Below, one piece after another: positions 10,968-22,694 of a stretch of 64,000 nt of DNA (positions are counted from its first letter, which is position 1; every line of letters begins with the position of its first letter). The notes beneath the pieces were generated by a model that searched no databases, had not been told where the DNA came from, and worked only from the letters and a program-made list of their open reading frames with translations. A program made the translations under genes and the position numbers. Origin of the DNA: Hemileia vastatrix (Eukaryota; Basidiomycota; Pucciniomycetes; Pucciniales; Zaghouaniaceae); the NCBI GenBank assembly GCA_030280995.1, contig JASXTE010000019.1:9411501-9475500 (forward strand), in the 5' to 3' direction.

Positions 10968-12103
10968 TGTCGGTCAGTTGTCTAGAAGAGGGAAAGAAAA
11001 GGGACAAAAAAGAAGAGAAACAAATAGGAAAAGATACTAAGGTAAATAGAAAGATAAAAGTAGTAATAGAAATAATTTATTTGAGATGAAGCAACGACGA
11101 GTGAGTTGCGAGTTGAACAATTTGAGGTTTTTATTTAATATTAATATTATTTAAGTAAGAGTTCTGCGTGGCAAACACTATAATTCCTATCAGAATTAAG
11201 GCAACCTTTAATTTGTTATTGAGAATTTTTAATTAGATTGTAGTACTAATAAAAATAATAATAAACGTGATGAAGTTATCTTTTAAATTGTTGAGTGTAT
11301 AGTAAGTGATGAGGCTACAGGGGATTATCCAAGGCCCTTTTATAGGCAATGGGTCCTCTGAAGCGCCACTATATTTGTAAATACAATAATTAGAATAGAA
11401 TAAAACAAGTATATCAAAGAGTAAATGAAACATAACAATGTAGAGAAAAATATGAAACAAATAATTAAAACCCCAATTAAGAATCCAATTTTCCCGCCAT
11501 TAATTCCCAAATCAGTAAGTAAAAATAGTGAATAACTAAACAAGATTGGAACATAGGAACTATGAGAAAAATAATTCCAAACAGATGGTACAGTCTGATT
11601 TAAGGATATTTTAAGTGAAACAAAAATACTTTGACGCAACAAAACATGTAATTAATCTCAATTTAGTATAAATTAATTAATTGGTTTTTCCTGACACAAT
11701 TAAGGGTCAAAAGAAGCGTCATTAATTATTGTTTAGTATTATATGAAAGGTGTTATTTAATATATAAATTTAAATAATTAATTTAAATATAGTATAAGTC
11801 AATTTTACACTTATAATTATAATATATGTTTTTCAATTAATTAAATATAAATTTATAATTATTAAATACATAAAAATGTGCCATTATTTGTAGAATATAT
11901 TATATTATGTTCAATTTAAATGTATATAAAAATTTATATAACCAATAAAATTAATATAACACTTGTATATAATAAAATACTTATATAATTTTATTATGCA
12001 ATAAAATATTAATTTATATTCATTAAATACAATTCTTACCCACTCTTTCAGGTTTTATAAGTTACATATCATTTACTGGACTCCTGGAATAGCCTGGCTG
12101 ACA
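10968..12103 (-). repeat. 5' LTR of gypsy element A
   Basis: 1136-bp direct repeat of 2942-4077. On the minus strand it is the upstream copy, so it should carry the element promoter. The flanking ACGCC follows at 12104-12108. Confidence 0.95.
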
Positions 12104-12108
12104 ACGCC

Positions 12109-12165
12109 CCTGAACTCCTAAAATCTTTTCATCTTAAATAACCTTTAAAACCAAAACCTTAAAAC
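12109..12165 (+). pseudogene. Gypsy element B pol, last C-terminal fragment
   Basis: Removing element A and one ACGCC copy joins INVSNA (2936) with PELLKSFHLK here, a typical chromodomain tail of this gypsy type. A TAA follows at once. It confirms that element A inserted into element B. Confidence 0.75.
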
Positions 12166-12900
12166 TCTCTTTTTTTTTCTTTTTTCTTCTCTTTTATTTT
12201 CTTTTCTTTTCTTAAAATTCTAAAACTTCTTCTCTTCTGAAAAAATCCTTACTCTGTTTTCTTTTTTCTTCTTCTTTTTCAAAAAGTTTTTTAAACCTTC
12301 TGTAAAAAAATAAATAATTTAAAATCAAATTAAAAATCAATTAAAATTAGAAAAAAAAAAAGTCTTAAAAGATTCATTAAAATAAAATCTTAAAAATAAA
12401 TAATTCCTTTAATTTTCTTTCTTTTCTCCTTTCAATCTTTTTTCTTTTTTTCAAAATACAATTTTCATTTCCTTATTTCTTTTTCTTTGAACTATCAAAA
12501 TTTTTCACAAACTCAATACAACAACCTTTCTCAAACTTCACTTCAACCTTTAAATCTCTCTTTTAAAATTCTTCAAACAAATTACTCTTTTCTTTCAAAG
12601 TTTTTTTTTTCAAAACTATTTTTTTTCCTTTCTCTTCAAATAACCAAAATTCCTCAAAAACTTCAAAAATAACCTTAAATAAATTTTCACCAATAACAAT
12701 TTTTCTTTTTCTTTTTTCTCATTAAATTTTCATTTAAAAACATAAAAACCAAAATTTTCAATCAACTATTTTTTCTTACTTAAAAATTTTTTTTCTTTTC
12801 AAAACTTAAACTAAAATTTCCTCAAATAGATTAATACACAAATTACATTTTCTTTCTACTTTTTTTTCCCTTACCTCTTTTCTTTTTTTCTCTACCCATT
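12166..12900. other. T/C-rich polypyrimidine tract, no gene seen
   Basis: Long T and TC runs with interspersed A-rich stretches. The 61-codon ORF here is low complexity. It is possibly the 3' untranslated region or degraded LTR of element B; no repeat boundary is visible. Confidence 0.5.
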
Positions 12901-13947
12901 TCAAATCTTCTCCTGCATTTTCTCCCAAACCAATTTCTTCATTTTCTCCAACACCACCCTTATTTCCTTTCTGCATTTTTCAAATACCTCCTCCTCTCCT
13001 ACCGGTACCACCTCTCCAATTTCAAGTAACTCTTCTGCCACATAAAAGGAGGCAGCATCAACAATCTTGTGGATCTTGTCACTTAAGCCTTCAACAAATT
13101 GAACTTGTCGACCCTGCCGACGCTTCTTTGACCACACCTGGTCAAGGGTTTCCTCATCCTCCTCCTTCGAATTAACCGCCGGTTGACTGGACTCAGCTGG
13201 AAGCAATGAAATAGCTTCCACAATCAGAGCTTCTTTGATGACATCTGAATTCTAAAAATTATAACATATAGTCATCAGTGTAAACTCAAAAAAAACTTGA
13301 AACAAGAAAAAGGTAAAACTCACCTCAAAAACAGGATTGGGTTCTAAAAACAGTTTCAGAGTGACCTCTATTGTCACTCCCTTCTCCTCTTCATCATCAT
13401 CCTCAATGATCATCCATTGTTTTTTCGGAGTAAGGTTCAAGATGGGAACCTCATCCTCATCCTCTTCAACTAATTCATCCACCACTTCTTCCACCCCTTG
13501 TTTTCGACCTGTGGCCTGAGCTACCCAAGTCACCATGGTATCTTCGACCTTGTTCTCCTCTTCTTCCACTGATCAATCATCCCCAACCAATATGTCCCAA
13601 ATATCTTTGACCACCTCTTTGGTCTTAGGGATCACCCAGTACTTAGTCCCTTTAAACCTTCTCTCGATATCCCCATTTTCTGTAAGGGCATCACAAGTCA
13701 CCTGTCTCAAGCAACAAAATTAGAATTTCCAGCAAGGTCCTTGTATGGCCGTGCTTTTGACGCAGAAATACTCCATCAATGCACAAGCCATGCAAGTGTG
13801 GGTATATTGGCGAATAACAATACCGCAATCAGCTTTGGGGTGTGGAGGTGTGGGAATGAAAGTGGGGCAGTTAGACATAATAAAAATTTTAAAAGAAGGA
13901 GTGAAAGAAAAAATTAATAGTGTGGGAAGAATGTGTCTCACGCTCAA
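12901..13947 (-). pseudogene. LTR-element ORF1 with Zn2Cys6-like cysteine cluster and acidic tail (copy 1)
   Basis: It begins downstream of the LTR at 13976-14782 with MSNCPTFIPTPPHPKADCG. A cysteine cluster follows: TCMACALMEYFC, then GPCWKF, stop, FCCLRQVTC, spaced like C-x2-C-x6-C-x9-C-x2-(C)-x9-C, with the fifth Cys mutated to Phe. It continues RRFKGTKYWVIPKTKEVV and a Glu/Asp-rich region. A 72-nt intron (13252-13323; donor GAG|GTGAGT, acceptor TTTTAG) joins NPVFE to NSDVIKEALIVEAISLL. Stops near 13720 and 13570 disable it. A related copy is at 22150-22560. Its position suggests a gag-like or accessory ORF; no known family was recognised. Confidence 0.55.
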
Positions 13948-13975
13948 CGGAGCTTGTATCTTATACCCGAGAATC

Positions 13976-14782
13976 TGTCACACGCCACATGACACTCGAG
14001 GCAAAAGCAGCTCATTAAATCAATAATAAAGAGGTCTAAATCCATATTTGAAGCACAGAAGCGATTCTACATAGCAACTGCAACTTTCCTTTGTGTACTC
14101 ACTATTCAGCCAGGCTAATCTAAAACTTTAAATCTAAAATAGTTAATCTCTCAATAGTGTGTTCAGTCTTTTCTTCAATAGGCCAAGCACAGCGCAACGG
14201 CCAATGCAATATTCCGCTAAAGGTTTATTATGTTTCTGTGGGTTATTAACAGGGGTAGTGAGCATGGACGGGATGGTTAGTGGAGGGTCAAAGGGTTAAC
14301 GGATGTTAGTGAGGAGGGTCCAGGTGTAACGGGTGTTTTTTCGGAGGTCTGTGGTGTGTGGAATGATGGATGGGCATGAGGTCAATGCAAGGAGGATTAG
14401 TGGATATAAAAGGGATTGGATTTTGGTACTACATTCTTTAGAACTAAATTATAAAATGTATATATAGTTAATAGTGGTAAATCTTCAGGTTAAATCATTA
14501 TTATTGTACATTTCCTTATTTTCTCAGTAATCATTTCTAAAACTTAAATCTTTGATTATTGAGTTTGCAACCCTTTGTGAGATCCTAAGAATATTAATAT
14601 TAACTTTAAATTATATTGAGATTCTTATCAAACATATCTCAAAGAAGCAGCTCTTCCTTCGACTCATCTTTGAATCACTTCCTCAAATATTTCCTCTGTA
14701 ATTCAAAGAAGTCTCTAAACTCCTCCCTCTGTCTCACTTTTGAGGAATACCCTCAACCTTGTGTGTAGGTTGTCTGGTGACA
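13976..14782 (-). repeat. 807-bp LTR upstream of ORF1 copy 1
   Basis: Begins TGTCACACGCC and ends CTGGTGACA. It closely matches the solo LTR at 53894-54700 (same length) and, more distantly, 22695-24229 and the reverse copies at 23362-24141 and 55126-55905. It lies between integrase D (upstream on the minus strand) and ORF1, cutting integrase at KRLNG, so this element probably inserted into gypsy D. Confidence 0.85.
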
Positions 14783-15835
14783 GTCCATTTAATCTCTTGG
14801 AAAACATTTTTCCCCATTAAAATTGAAGACTTTGGTTTTATACTAATACCAAATCCTCTGGTTTAAATATTTTCTAAAATTTATGTGCTAATCTCTCATC
14901 TCAATACTTAACAGATTTGTTCCAGATTTGTATCATCCTTTCATATGCATTCTCCAAAAAATCCTCCTTCCTTTCAAGCTGTTCTTCCCTTGCTAGAATT
15001 AAGTCCTAAGTTGAGCCCACTTGATCCCAATAACATCCTAGAAAAGATCCATCTTCCAAATCAACAGGTATTACAGCCCTTTGACCAAAAATAAGTTCAT
15101 AGGGTGAGAAAACTGTCTTCCTTTTAACTGAAATTCTATCTTTAAATAATACTAACAGAAAATAGCTTTTCCATTCTTCCTCATTAGTTCCACATAACTT
15201 AACTAGTACATTTTTAATCACTTGATTCCCTCTTTCAACAATTCCTTCCACCTCTGGAAAATATGGTGTTGAAAATCAAATATTGGAGCCAATAGATTTA
15301 AATACTTCTTGAAATTCCTCTGAAAATTAAGTGCCACCATCCACAGTTACCATTTTCATTACTCCATACCTATAAACCCATTCCTTGTTTAAAAATTCAG
15401 CTAAATTACTTGCCTTAAGGTTTACTAAACGCACTGCTTCAACCCATGCTGACAGATCATCCCTGGCTAATACCAAGTACTTAAAGAGGCCTTCATTAAT
15501 ATGGACTGCTTCCAAAGTAATTCTGCCAAAAATAGTGTCTTCACATGTTTCCTTTCCTTTCTCTTTAGGCTCTCTGTAACTTCTGTGCTGACACTCTGGG
15601 CCAGATTTGACCCAATGCTTGAACTCTGCTTTCATTTTAGGCAACCAGAATTGGTCCTTGACTCTCCTATAAGTCTCATCTTAACCCCTATGTCCCAAAT
15701 TTTCATGTAATTCACTAAGAATCTTTTCTTTCCTGCCTCTATCCACTATAACTAGTTGTGGTGTAGAAGACACTGGGGAAAAAAAAGAGGACTGGTAGGC
15801 AAGTCTTTTTTTGTACTCCTGACTAACCTTGTTGT
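14783..15835 (-). pseudogene. Gypsy element D integrase fragment
   Basis: Reads ELHENLGHRG, ETYRRVKDQFWLPKMKAE, SGPECQHRS (zinc motif with the first Cys changed to Gly), then core motifs LEAVHINEGLFKYLVLARDDLSAWVEA (Asp), MVTVDGGT (Asp) and EGIVERGNQVIKN (Glu), then SPYELIFGQRAVIPVD and the C-terminal PEDLVLV. Stops near 15324, 15279, 15006, 14909 and 14892. This is the basidiomycete gypsy clade also seen at 18850-20760 and 58518-64000. It is truncated at the 5' side near 15835 and at the 3' side by the LTR. Confidence 0.85.
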
Positions 15836-18800
15836 AACCTGCTTATAATTCTGTAATTCAGGTTTTTTACAAATTTTTAGTTCTATATACAGGTCCAATA
15901 CATATTATAAGTAAACAAGTTTATTTAAGTTTTTCAAGATGGACCAAGATTAAATTTCTTAATTTCATTTTTTGATAAATTTTCTGATAAATTGTTTTAT
16001 TAATTTTTATCTAATTTTTGGCCAGTTTAAAACATTTTTATTTTTATTATTATATACTTCTAAAGTTTCAAAAAATATTTAGATTTATTCATCTCTTTTT
16101 CTTACACATATGATCTGGTTAAAATTTCCATACTATATGCACTTCAATCCACTTCCACATAATGAAATATTGATATATGTAGAGATAAAACATAATTAGT
16201 ACATAGTAAGAGTTCTTGCTCAAATTGTATGAAAAAAATATTTATTTTTCATCTAAATCTTATATCCATCATTCATGAATAATGAAAGTATATATTGGCT
16301 AGATTCCATAAGCATATTAAAATAATTTTTTAAACTCATATCATTTTTAATATAAATTTTCATCAATATTGGATAATTTCTTTCCCATTCTTTGACACCC
16401 ATTTTTTAATTTTTGACCTCAGGTAAATTAATCACCAAAAATCTACTCCCCTGGGTTAAAAAATCTTTTCCCGCCCACTCTTTGTCCCCCACTTATCATT
16501 AAAACAAAAATACTTGAAAGAATTCATTTTATACTACTCTGTAATCTTATAAAACCCCTGCTCTATAAATTTAACCATTATCCCCCAGTGTGTCCTCTCC
16601 AAGTTCTCTAAATCCCATTCATTTTTTTTTTTTTGCAAAGATCACATGTCCTCAATTTTTCACTGCCTATAATTCCCAGTTTGACCCTTCAAACCATATA
16701 GTTTCTGCTTTAATTTACCCCTACTTCTTTACAATACCTCAATTACCACCCAAAGATTGTCCTTTTCACCCCCAGGATCCTAGTTGCACCTCTACGTTTT
16801 CTATTTTTCTCCATCAGCCATTCCTGCTTTCCCCCCACACACATCCTAAATTCTGCTCACCAACTTACACCCTTAACTTACTCATTTACAGCCCCAGGTC
16901 ATGTTCTGTAAAGTGTCACAGAGACACTTAGTGGCATGTGATCTCAATATTCTCACTCCCCTTAAATCAAAAAATTTACTGGGTGCCTTGAAATCCCAAT
17001 ACATGTGCAGGAAAGTGTCACAGAAACACTTCCTTGCACGTGACCCCAGTCTTTTCACTGCACTTTTCTGCTACTCTTTCACTTAGTCCCTTGGAGAACT
17101 GAATAACATACAATTTAGTATTTATAAAAAAGAAATTTCATTCCATGTAGTATTTAAGGAACTAAGTAAGAGAGTAGGAAGAAGGGAAAGGTATTGAGTG
17201 GATGAAGGGGCTAGTGAATACAATGAATAATCTCATAGGAAGAAAGATACAATGAGCATGGGTATAAAAAAATCTAAAAAGAGGGCTTTAAGAGGGCTTT
17301 AAGAGGGAAAAAAAAGGAAAACTGTGGAAGAAGGAGGGGTTTCAAGAGGTGAAACAATGTGTGTATGTAATAGAGATTTAACACCCCATTGAGTAACTCA
17401 AGCACCATCAGGGTGGTCCCTGAAGGGGTCAAAGCGGGGATTCAAAAGGGAAAAAAGTAAGATAAAGAGGATCTGTTACTGGAATTTAAAAGGTGATTTC
17501 TTCCACTTCAATTTAAAGTGAAATATTAAAAGCATTATCTACCAATTTTAACTGAAGAACACCTAATACAAAAATTATTTTTTAATATTTAATTTTGCCT
17601 TAAAACAAAGTGTTTTCCAGGTATATATATAAAGAAAAACCTATCATTTAATCAAAATTTCAATTATCTGACTAAATTTTTATGAAAAAAGTATAGACTT
17701 CACTTTCTATGATTCATCACCTCATATTCCATTTTTTTCCTTCATCCAAAAATTAAAATAAATGGAGATTATGAATTATCTCCAGCAACTTTTTTAAAAA
17801 GTTAAGTAATGTAAATATTTGATTGGAACCAAAAAAATGTGATACATCAACCACACCAAAAGGTCTTAATTGATGATTCATGTAGAAGTAATAGTAGAAC
17901 TTGTGAATTATGATAAGGAATTATTATTGAGTAAATTAAAATGGAGTTAAAAAAGAGAATCAAAGGAAAAAAAGAAAATAAATGTGGCAAAAATTGATGA
18001 TTACCATCTCAAGAACTCCAAAATATGGGCAAAAAAATTGAATAAATCAACTTTTTACATTTAAATTCTCAAAATCACTTGTAATATTAACTTCACAAAT
18101 GATATTGGTATCAAAAGCATGTCTCATACTAAAGTTCATTAAAGAATTAAAAGTTTGAGATGAAAAAAAAATTTAAGAAAAAAAAAGTGTAAATGGCTAA
18201 TGATATCTATTAACATACAAAAATCTTCTTAAAATATTCAATGAAATTTAAATAATTCAATGTGCTATGAGATTTTAGTTTTTTCCTCTGTTATTTTTCA
18301 GAATTATTTGAAAAGAAAAAAACTTTTCTGAATTATCTAGGGGCTAAGTAAGTTTTTTTTTCTCATTTTTCAAAAATTAGCAACTAATATGGTTCTTCTG
18401 AAAAAAAATGATATTTGAGGTCACAGGAATTTCTTTTTTTATAATTTGACTTAGAATAGATATAAAATCATGATGAAAAACTATATTTTTATAAAAAAAA
18501 TTCCTTTTGAGGATAGCAAAACTTTATTTTTTTGCTCACCTCTGCAATAGCAGATATAGCTGGAGGATAGTTGCAGAAAATATTTAAATGTATATTTATA
18601 GATTAAAAATTCATGATCAGAACTATAATTCTCTTTCACAGCTCCTCATGTTCCGGATACATACATATTTAATAATTAATATAAAATTTAATGAATTCGA
18701 ATCATAAATACTTTTTGAATACACATGATAAATAATTATTGTTTATGAGATATACATCCAGATTTAATATTTCTTTTAAATATATATTGAATATTCATTG

Positions 18801-18849
18801 AAAGTGCGTGATTTATATTCAGTATACATGAATTTTGATTATTTCATAT
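15836..18849. other. AT-rich region without recognisable gene
   Basis: About 3 kb with no convincing coding sequence on either strand. The 113-codon plus ORF at 16590-16931 is C/T-rich without domain features. Palindromic repeats lie at 16900-17042 and a small tandem of GAGGGCTTTAA at 17281-17305. It occupies the place where RT and RNase H of elements D/E would be expected; none was found. Confidence 0.5.
16900..17042. repeat. Two related hairpin-forming repeats about 100 bp apart
   Basis: Unit 1 (16900-16938) has the core AAGTGTC-ACAGA-GACACTT at 16911-16929. Unit 2 (17002-17042) has longer imperfect arms, CATGTGCAGGAAAGTGT against a CACGTGCAAGGAAGTGT complement. Both are flanked by CATGT/CACGTG sequence. 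Confidence 0.6.
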
Positions 18850-20760
18850 GGTGTATGGAACATAACTACATTAATCTGAGAGCAGTTATATACCTGAGCT
18901 CTGATCTGTTTTCCATTAATTGTAACCATTAAATACCCAATGGTCCTGCATGATGTGGCACCCTTGATAGTCCCACAACTGGCTGTAATGAATTCTCTTC
19001 CATATCATATTCAATGAAATTAGAACCCCTTTTATCTCTACATTTATCCACTATCACATTCACTACCTCTGGAGCTACTGCTTTAAGTACACCTAAAGAA
19101 CAGGAACTGTGGTCTTAAGACACTCTGTAATTAAATCCTCTTTGGCCTTAGGAAACTCCACATGAAATGGGTGCTGCATCCTCCATTTTAGTTGAATTGC
19201 TTTCAGACCAGCTTTTGCTTTACCAGTCAGATTCTTTGGATTAATATTCTTAGCTCCTGGAATTTCTTCTTCTGGTTTTGCTCTCTGTTGAACTACCTCT
19301 GGCTCTTCTAATGGCTGTTTCTTAACACCCTGATCTATATCAAACTCCATTTTATTCCCAGGTTCATTCTCCATCTCCACATCCTCAAGTGGTACTGGCA
19401 TATTTTCCCTTGTATTATACCCAACCTCCTCAATGTCTTCATGATTTGCATACTTGGCACCAGCCTCCTTGGCCTGCTGATTTTTGGCGGAGCCATATTC
19501 TTGTGTTTTGTGGCAAAAATTTATAATCACTTCTTCCTTTTTTACTTAAAAATCCAAAACTGCACTTTTTACTGAGAAATTAACTGATTTACCATTTTTA
19601 TCTTTTACTTCATGCTCCTTACCTTTACTAGACTTGATTTCCATAATTTTCTTATTAATATGATTGATAAATTTTACTTGAATCCCTCAATACCTATCTA
19701 TGAGAAGCTTTTTGACACCCTCAAGTATTTATGTTGTCCCTTCCTTGAGAGCTACTTCATCTTCCTTATCTTTTTGAAGCACATTAAATATCATCCTTTT
19801 ATGACCTTCTTTATTACAATAGTAGCATACCATAGACACAAAGTGTGATGTTTGAGGAGTAAACCTTTTCTTAGGCTTAGCTGAATCACTTAATTTCTTC
19901 TAAAACCCCTTGATTCTGGCCATAAATGAGTCTGTATCTGGTGCTGGAGTTTTTACTTTTGGAATTGACACTAAAGAAGATGATCCAGCACTTGGCAATA
20001 CCTTTATCACCTCTACATCCTCTAAAGAAACCCTAGCTTCTTGGAGCTCAAACCAACACAAATTTGTTTCAGCTTCCACTGCTGTTTCTACTTCCTCCAA
20101 TCATGGATAGTTATAATCCCTTTTTTTCTTTCTGACCAGCTTTCCTTCATTATAAAGGTGCCTGTTTGCCCAGTCTTTGACCTTAGATGCTAGTGCCTCA
20201 AAAAACCAAGTTGGTGAGGTGCTAGTGTCACTCATATCCTCATTAATGACCAAATAATATACCAATTTATTGAATTTGTTTCAAAAAAATTTGAAGTATT
20301 TAGGGTCTTTGATACCCCCTTTTGCCTTAAACTTGTTAACCAAGACTTCTAGGTCCTTGATTGTATACCTTGACTCCTCAGTAACTTTAGGCCATCTTTT
20401 CAGAATTTGGTATTTTAGCACAGTACAATCATGCTTCTCTTGACCATCCAGTTCTTCTAGATTGTCCATAAATTCATTTGGGACAAAAAACAAGACTTGA
20501 TGCACCATATCATAATTTGAAGCTCCATGAACCTCTTCTGCATGTTCAAACCTCCTCAAAGAATTTTGAGTATTAATTCCAGTAAACTGAAAGCTTTCAT
20601 CCTTGAACCTAATAATTTTTGAAAACCCTAGGGGTAAGAATTCCATGGAGCTAGTCAGTTTTTCCCTTTCCTGAGCAACTTTAGAAGTAGTCAGTGTAGG
20701 TTCCATACTAACTTTTCCAAAAATGCTAAAAAAGCTTATACCAACTATGTTCTTTCAATA
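18850..20760 (-). pseudogene. Gypsy element E gag, zinc knuckle and protease start
   Basis: Gag begins near 20757 or at Met 20706 (MEPTLTTSKVAQ). Capsid-like sequence follows: SFQFTGINTQNSLRRFEHAEEVHGAS, LDGQEKHDCTVLKYQILKRWP, YTIKDLEVLVNKFKAKGG. The zinc knuckle is CYYCNKEGHKRMIF with the final Cys lost, and the protease region NGKQIRAQVYNCSQIN has lost its DSG. Frameshifts and stops near 20281, 20100, 19897, 19729 and 19090 break it, and it ends abruptly near 18850. Homologous to the gag of element F. An intron (GTGAGTACGG donor near 20890, acceptor near 20846) probably precedes it. Confidence 0.75.
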
Positions 20761-20908
20761 CAGCCCTACGTTATCCTCTGATAATGGCTCAATCTACTCA
20801 TTGAAGACCCTACTAATTTTCTTCAAAGAACCAGCTTTCTTAAGTCCTCTCAAAAAAAACCCAAAAAATATATATATAACCGTACTCACAATCTGGATGC
20901 CACTGTTT

Positions 20909-20917
20909 GGACACCAA
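20909..20917 (-). promoter_or_regulatory. Possible primer binding site of gypsy element E
   Basis: Minus strand CTTTCTAAAATTGGTGTCC; TGGTGTCC fits pairing with a tRNA 3' end (GGACACCA). Element F has the similar CTTTCTAAATTGGTGAGG at about 58370-58387. No LTR boundary was proved here. Confidence 0.3.
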
Positions 20918-22149
20918 TTTTAGAAAGGAGGTTCTATGATACTAAGCTATAGACACAATTCAACATGGGTTTTCTCTACTTCCTAAAAACTATTTGAAAA
21001 TCAAGTGCCTGAAACTCTAATTTAAAATACAGAGATATCACATATTGTAAGTGTGGTTTTATATTTTTAAAAAGAAGAAAAGAGTAGAATGATTTAGAGA
21101 TCTTTAAATAGAAAGGTAATGTATTTTTATATAATTAATCTTTCTACTAGCTAGATATATTCTCAGTAAGTGCTAGTATTCTCAATCACTCCCACTTTAA
21201 GCCCTCTATCTAATACTATTCTTACTTTAGCAATAAAATACCTCCACAGTACTACTTCTGGTATGCACACCCATTATGTACAAAAAAATCAAATATATCT
21301 ATTTTTCTTTATCTCTGTATGTTCACTGTTTATTCTCTAATATCTAAAGTAATAATAATCTTAATTTCATATCTAATTATTAATTAACCATTTCAATTAA
21401 TATTTTTTTCTTTTTAAGAGTGAGTTCTCTTTTATATACCTTGTAGGTTCAGTGTGATTCTCCTATGATTCCTTTTCCTTCTAGTTTTCCTACACATGTT
21501 TAGCATTAATACAAGAATATTGAAAAGTAATTAAGTATCTCAATAAACTAGGTAAAATTATATGTCTTGTTCCTAATAGCTGTTGAAAAATCTATTGAAT
21601 AACAGCTTTTAGAGCCTGACTCTTCACCTTTCTGTTAATACCCTATACTTCTTGAGATTCCTAACTATATAATAAGTACTGTAATACCTTCCATAACTAT
21701 TATATTGACCAGTACTTTCTGTGTGAGTATGCACTAATTGTGAAACCCTGTGTGATAAGTAATTATCCTCCATATTTTGAGTCTCACTTTCCTGTTTATT
21801 GACTGCTGCCTACTAACACACTTGCTAATCACTTGTTCATCTAGCGCTACCTTATTATCTCCAAAAAGTTTCTATCAGAGATGGGTGTGTGTGGATATAT
21901 TTAAGGGCCATACCATCTATATAAGTGTCAAAATCATACCCTCTCTTGACACTGTTTCATAAATTTATACTATGTCTCTAGCACTTGCCATGTCTTCCTC
22001 AAGTACATACCATACCTTTTTTCTTATAGTCCAGTATGCACTTTCCTCTAACCTTTACTTTCCATGGCTTGTATATCCATACTACACTAAAAAAACTGTG
22101 TGTGCAGTGTCTACCTTTTCTGTGCTTTTTAAAACCCCTTTGTTTTTCT
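20918..22149. other. AT-rich, no gene recognised
   Basis: Only short ORFs of low quality. It could contain an LTR or leader of element E, or the disrupted 3' part of ORF1 copy 2, but no repeat ends are visible. Confidence 0.4.
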
Positions 22150-22560
22150 TCAGTAACAATCCTTCATAGCAACCCCATTGCTGCACTTGCTGCAAACTGA
22201 TACATTTGCTGAATTACTGCAAGATGTGTACCACACCACACTATCCACTACCAAATCATTCTCAATGGGCTCCTCCCAAATGTCCTTGAAGATTTCCTGA
22301 TCCTTAGAAAGTGAACAAAATTTTTTTGAAGCAAATCTTCCTTTGGTGACTACATTCTTCTCCAATGCATCTCAGGCCACTCAATGCCATCGACAAAACT
22401 GACACTTCTTGCAAGGGCCCCAGGATTCTGTGATTTCAATACAGAATAAATCTATAGCCACACAAGCTGTGAAAGCTATTTTCAATTGCTGTGTGGGTAT
22501 AATGCCATCAGCATGGGGACAAGGAGGAGTAGGAGTTGGATTTTGATGTTTGGGCATTAT
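22150..22560 (-). pseudogene. LTR-element ORF1 with Zn2Cys6-like cysteine cluster (copy 2)
   Basis: Starts MPKHQNPTPTPPCPHADG (22560) and aligns with copy 1: FTACVAIDLFC, GPCKKCQFC, then two stops at H*VA*DAL where copy 1 reads QVTCDAL, followed by FKDIWEEPIENDLVVDSVV (compare VKDIWDILV). Here the first Cys is Phe and the sixth is a stop, while the fifth Cys is kept, so each copy fills gaps in the other. It follows the LTR at 22695-24229 at the same distance as copy 1. Function unknown. Confidence 0.5.
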
Positions 22561-22694
22561 GAAAAATTTTAAGGTATTACTATTTTTATCTAAAAGACTC
22601 TATTAAAAAAATTTTCAAGAAAAATAAACAAGGAAGATAAGGTTGATGAATAGTTTTCATGCTCAACAAAGCATGTGTTTTATACCCTGGCATC

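Larger units (their letters stand above)
2942..12103 (-). mobile_element. Complete chromovirus-type Ty3/gypsy retrotransposon (element A), 9162 bp
   Basis: Two 1136-bp LTRs (2942-4077 and 10968-12103) begin TGT and end ACA, and a 5-bp target duplication ACGCC flanks them (2937-2941 and 12104-12108). By eye the LTRs differ at about 12 positions, near 99% identity, so insertion is fairly recent. Between them on the minus strand are gag, zinc knuckle, protease, reverse transcriptase, RNase H, integrase and a C-terminal chromodomain in normal order. The coding region carries four in-frame stops and one frameshift, so this copy is probably not autonomous. It sits inside gypsy element B. Confidence 0.96.

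Noticed and set aside
13337..14026. Plus-strand ORFs at 13337, 13535 and 13745
   Set aside because: Antisense to the spliced minus-strand ORF1, whose cysteine spacing is shared with the copy at 22150-22560.
16590..16931. 113-codon plus ORF, possibly a gene
   Set aside because: Composition is C/T-rich without domain features and it runs into the palindromic repeats; no supporting intron or homologue in the window.
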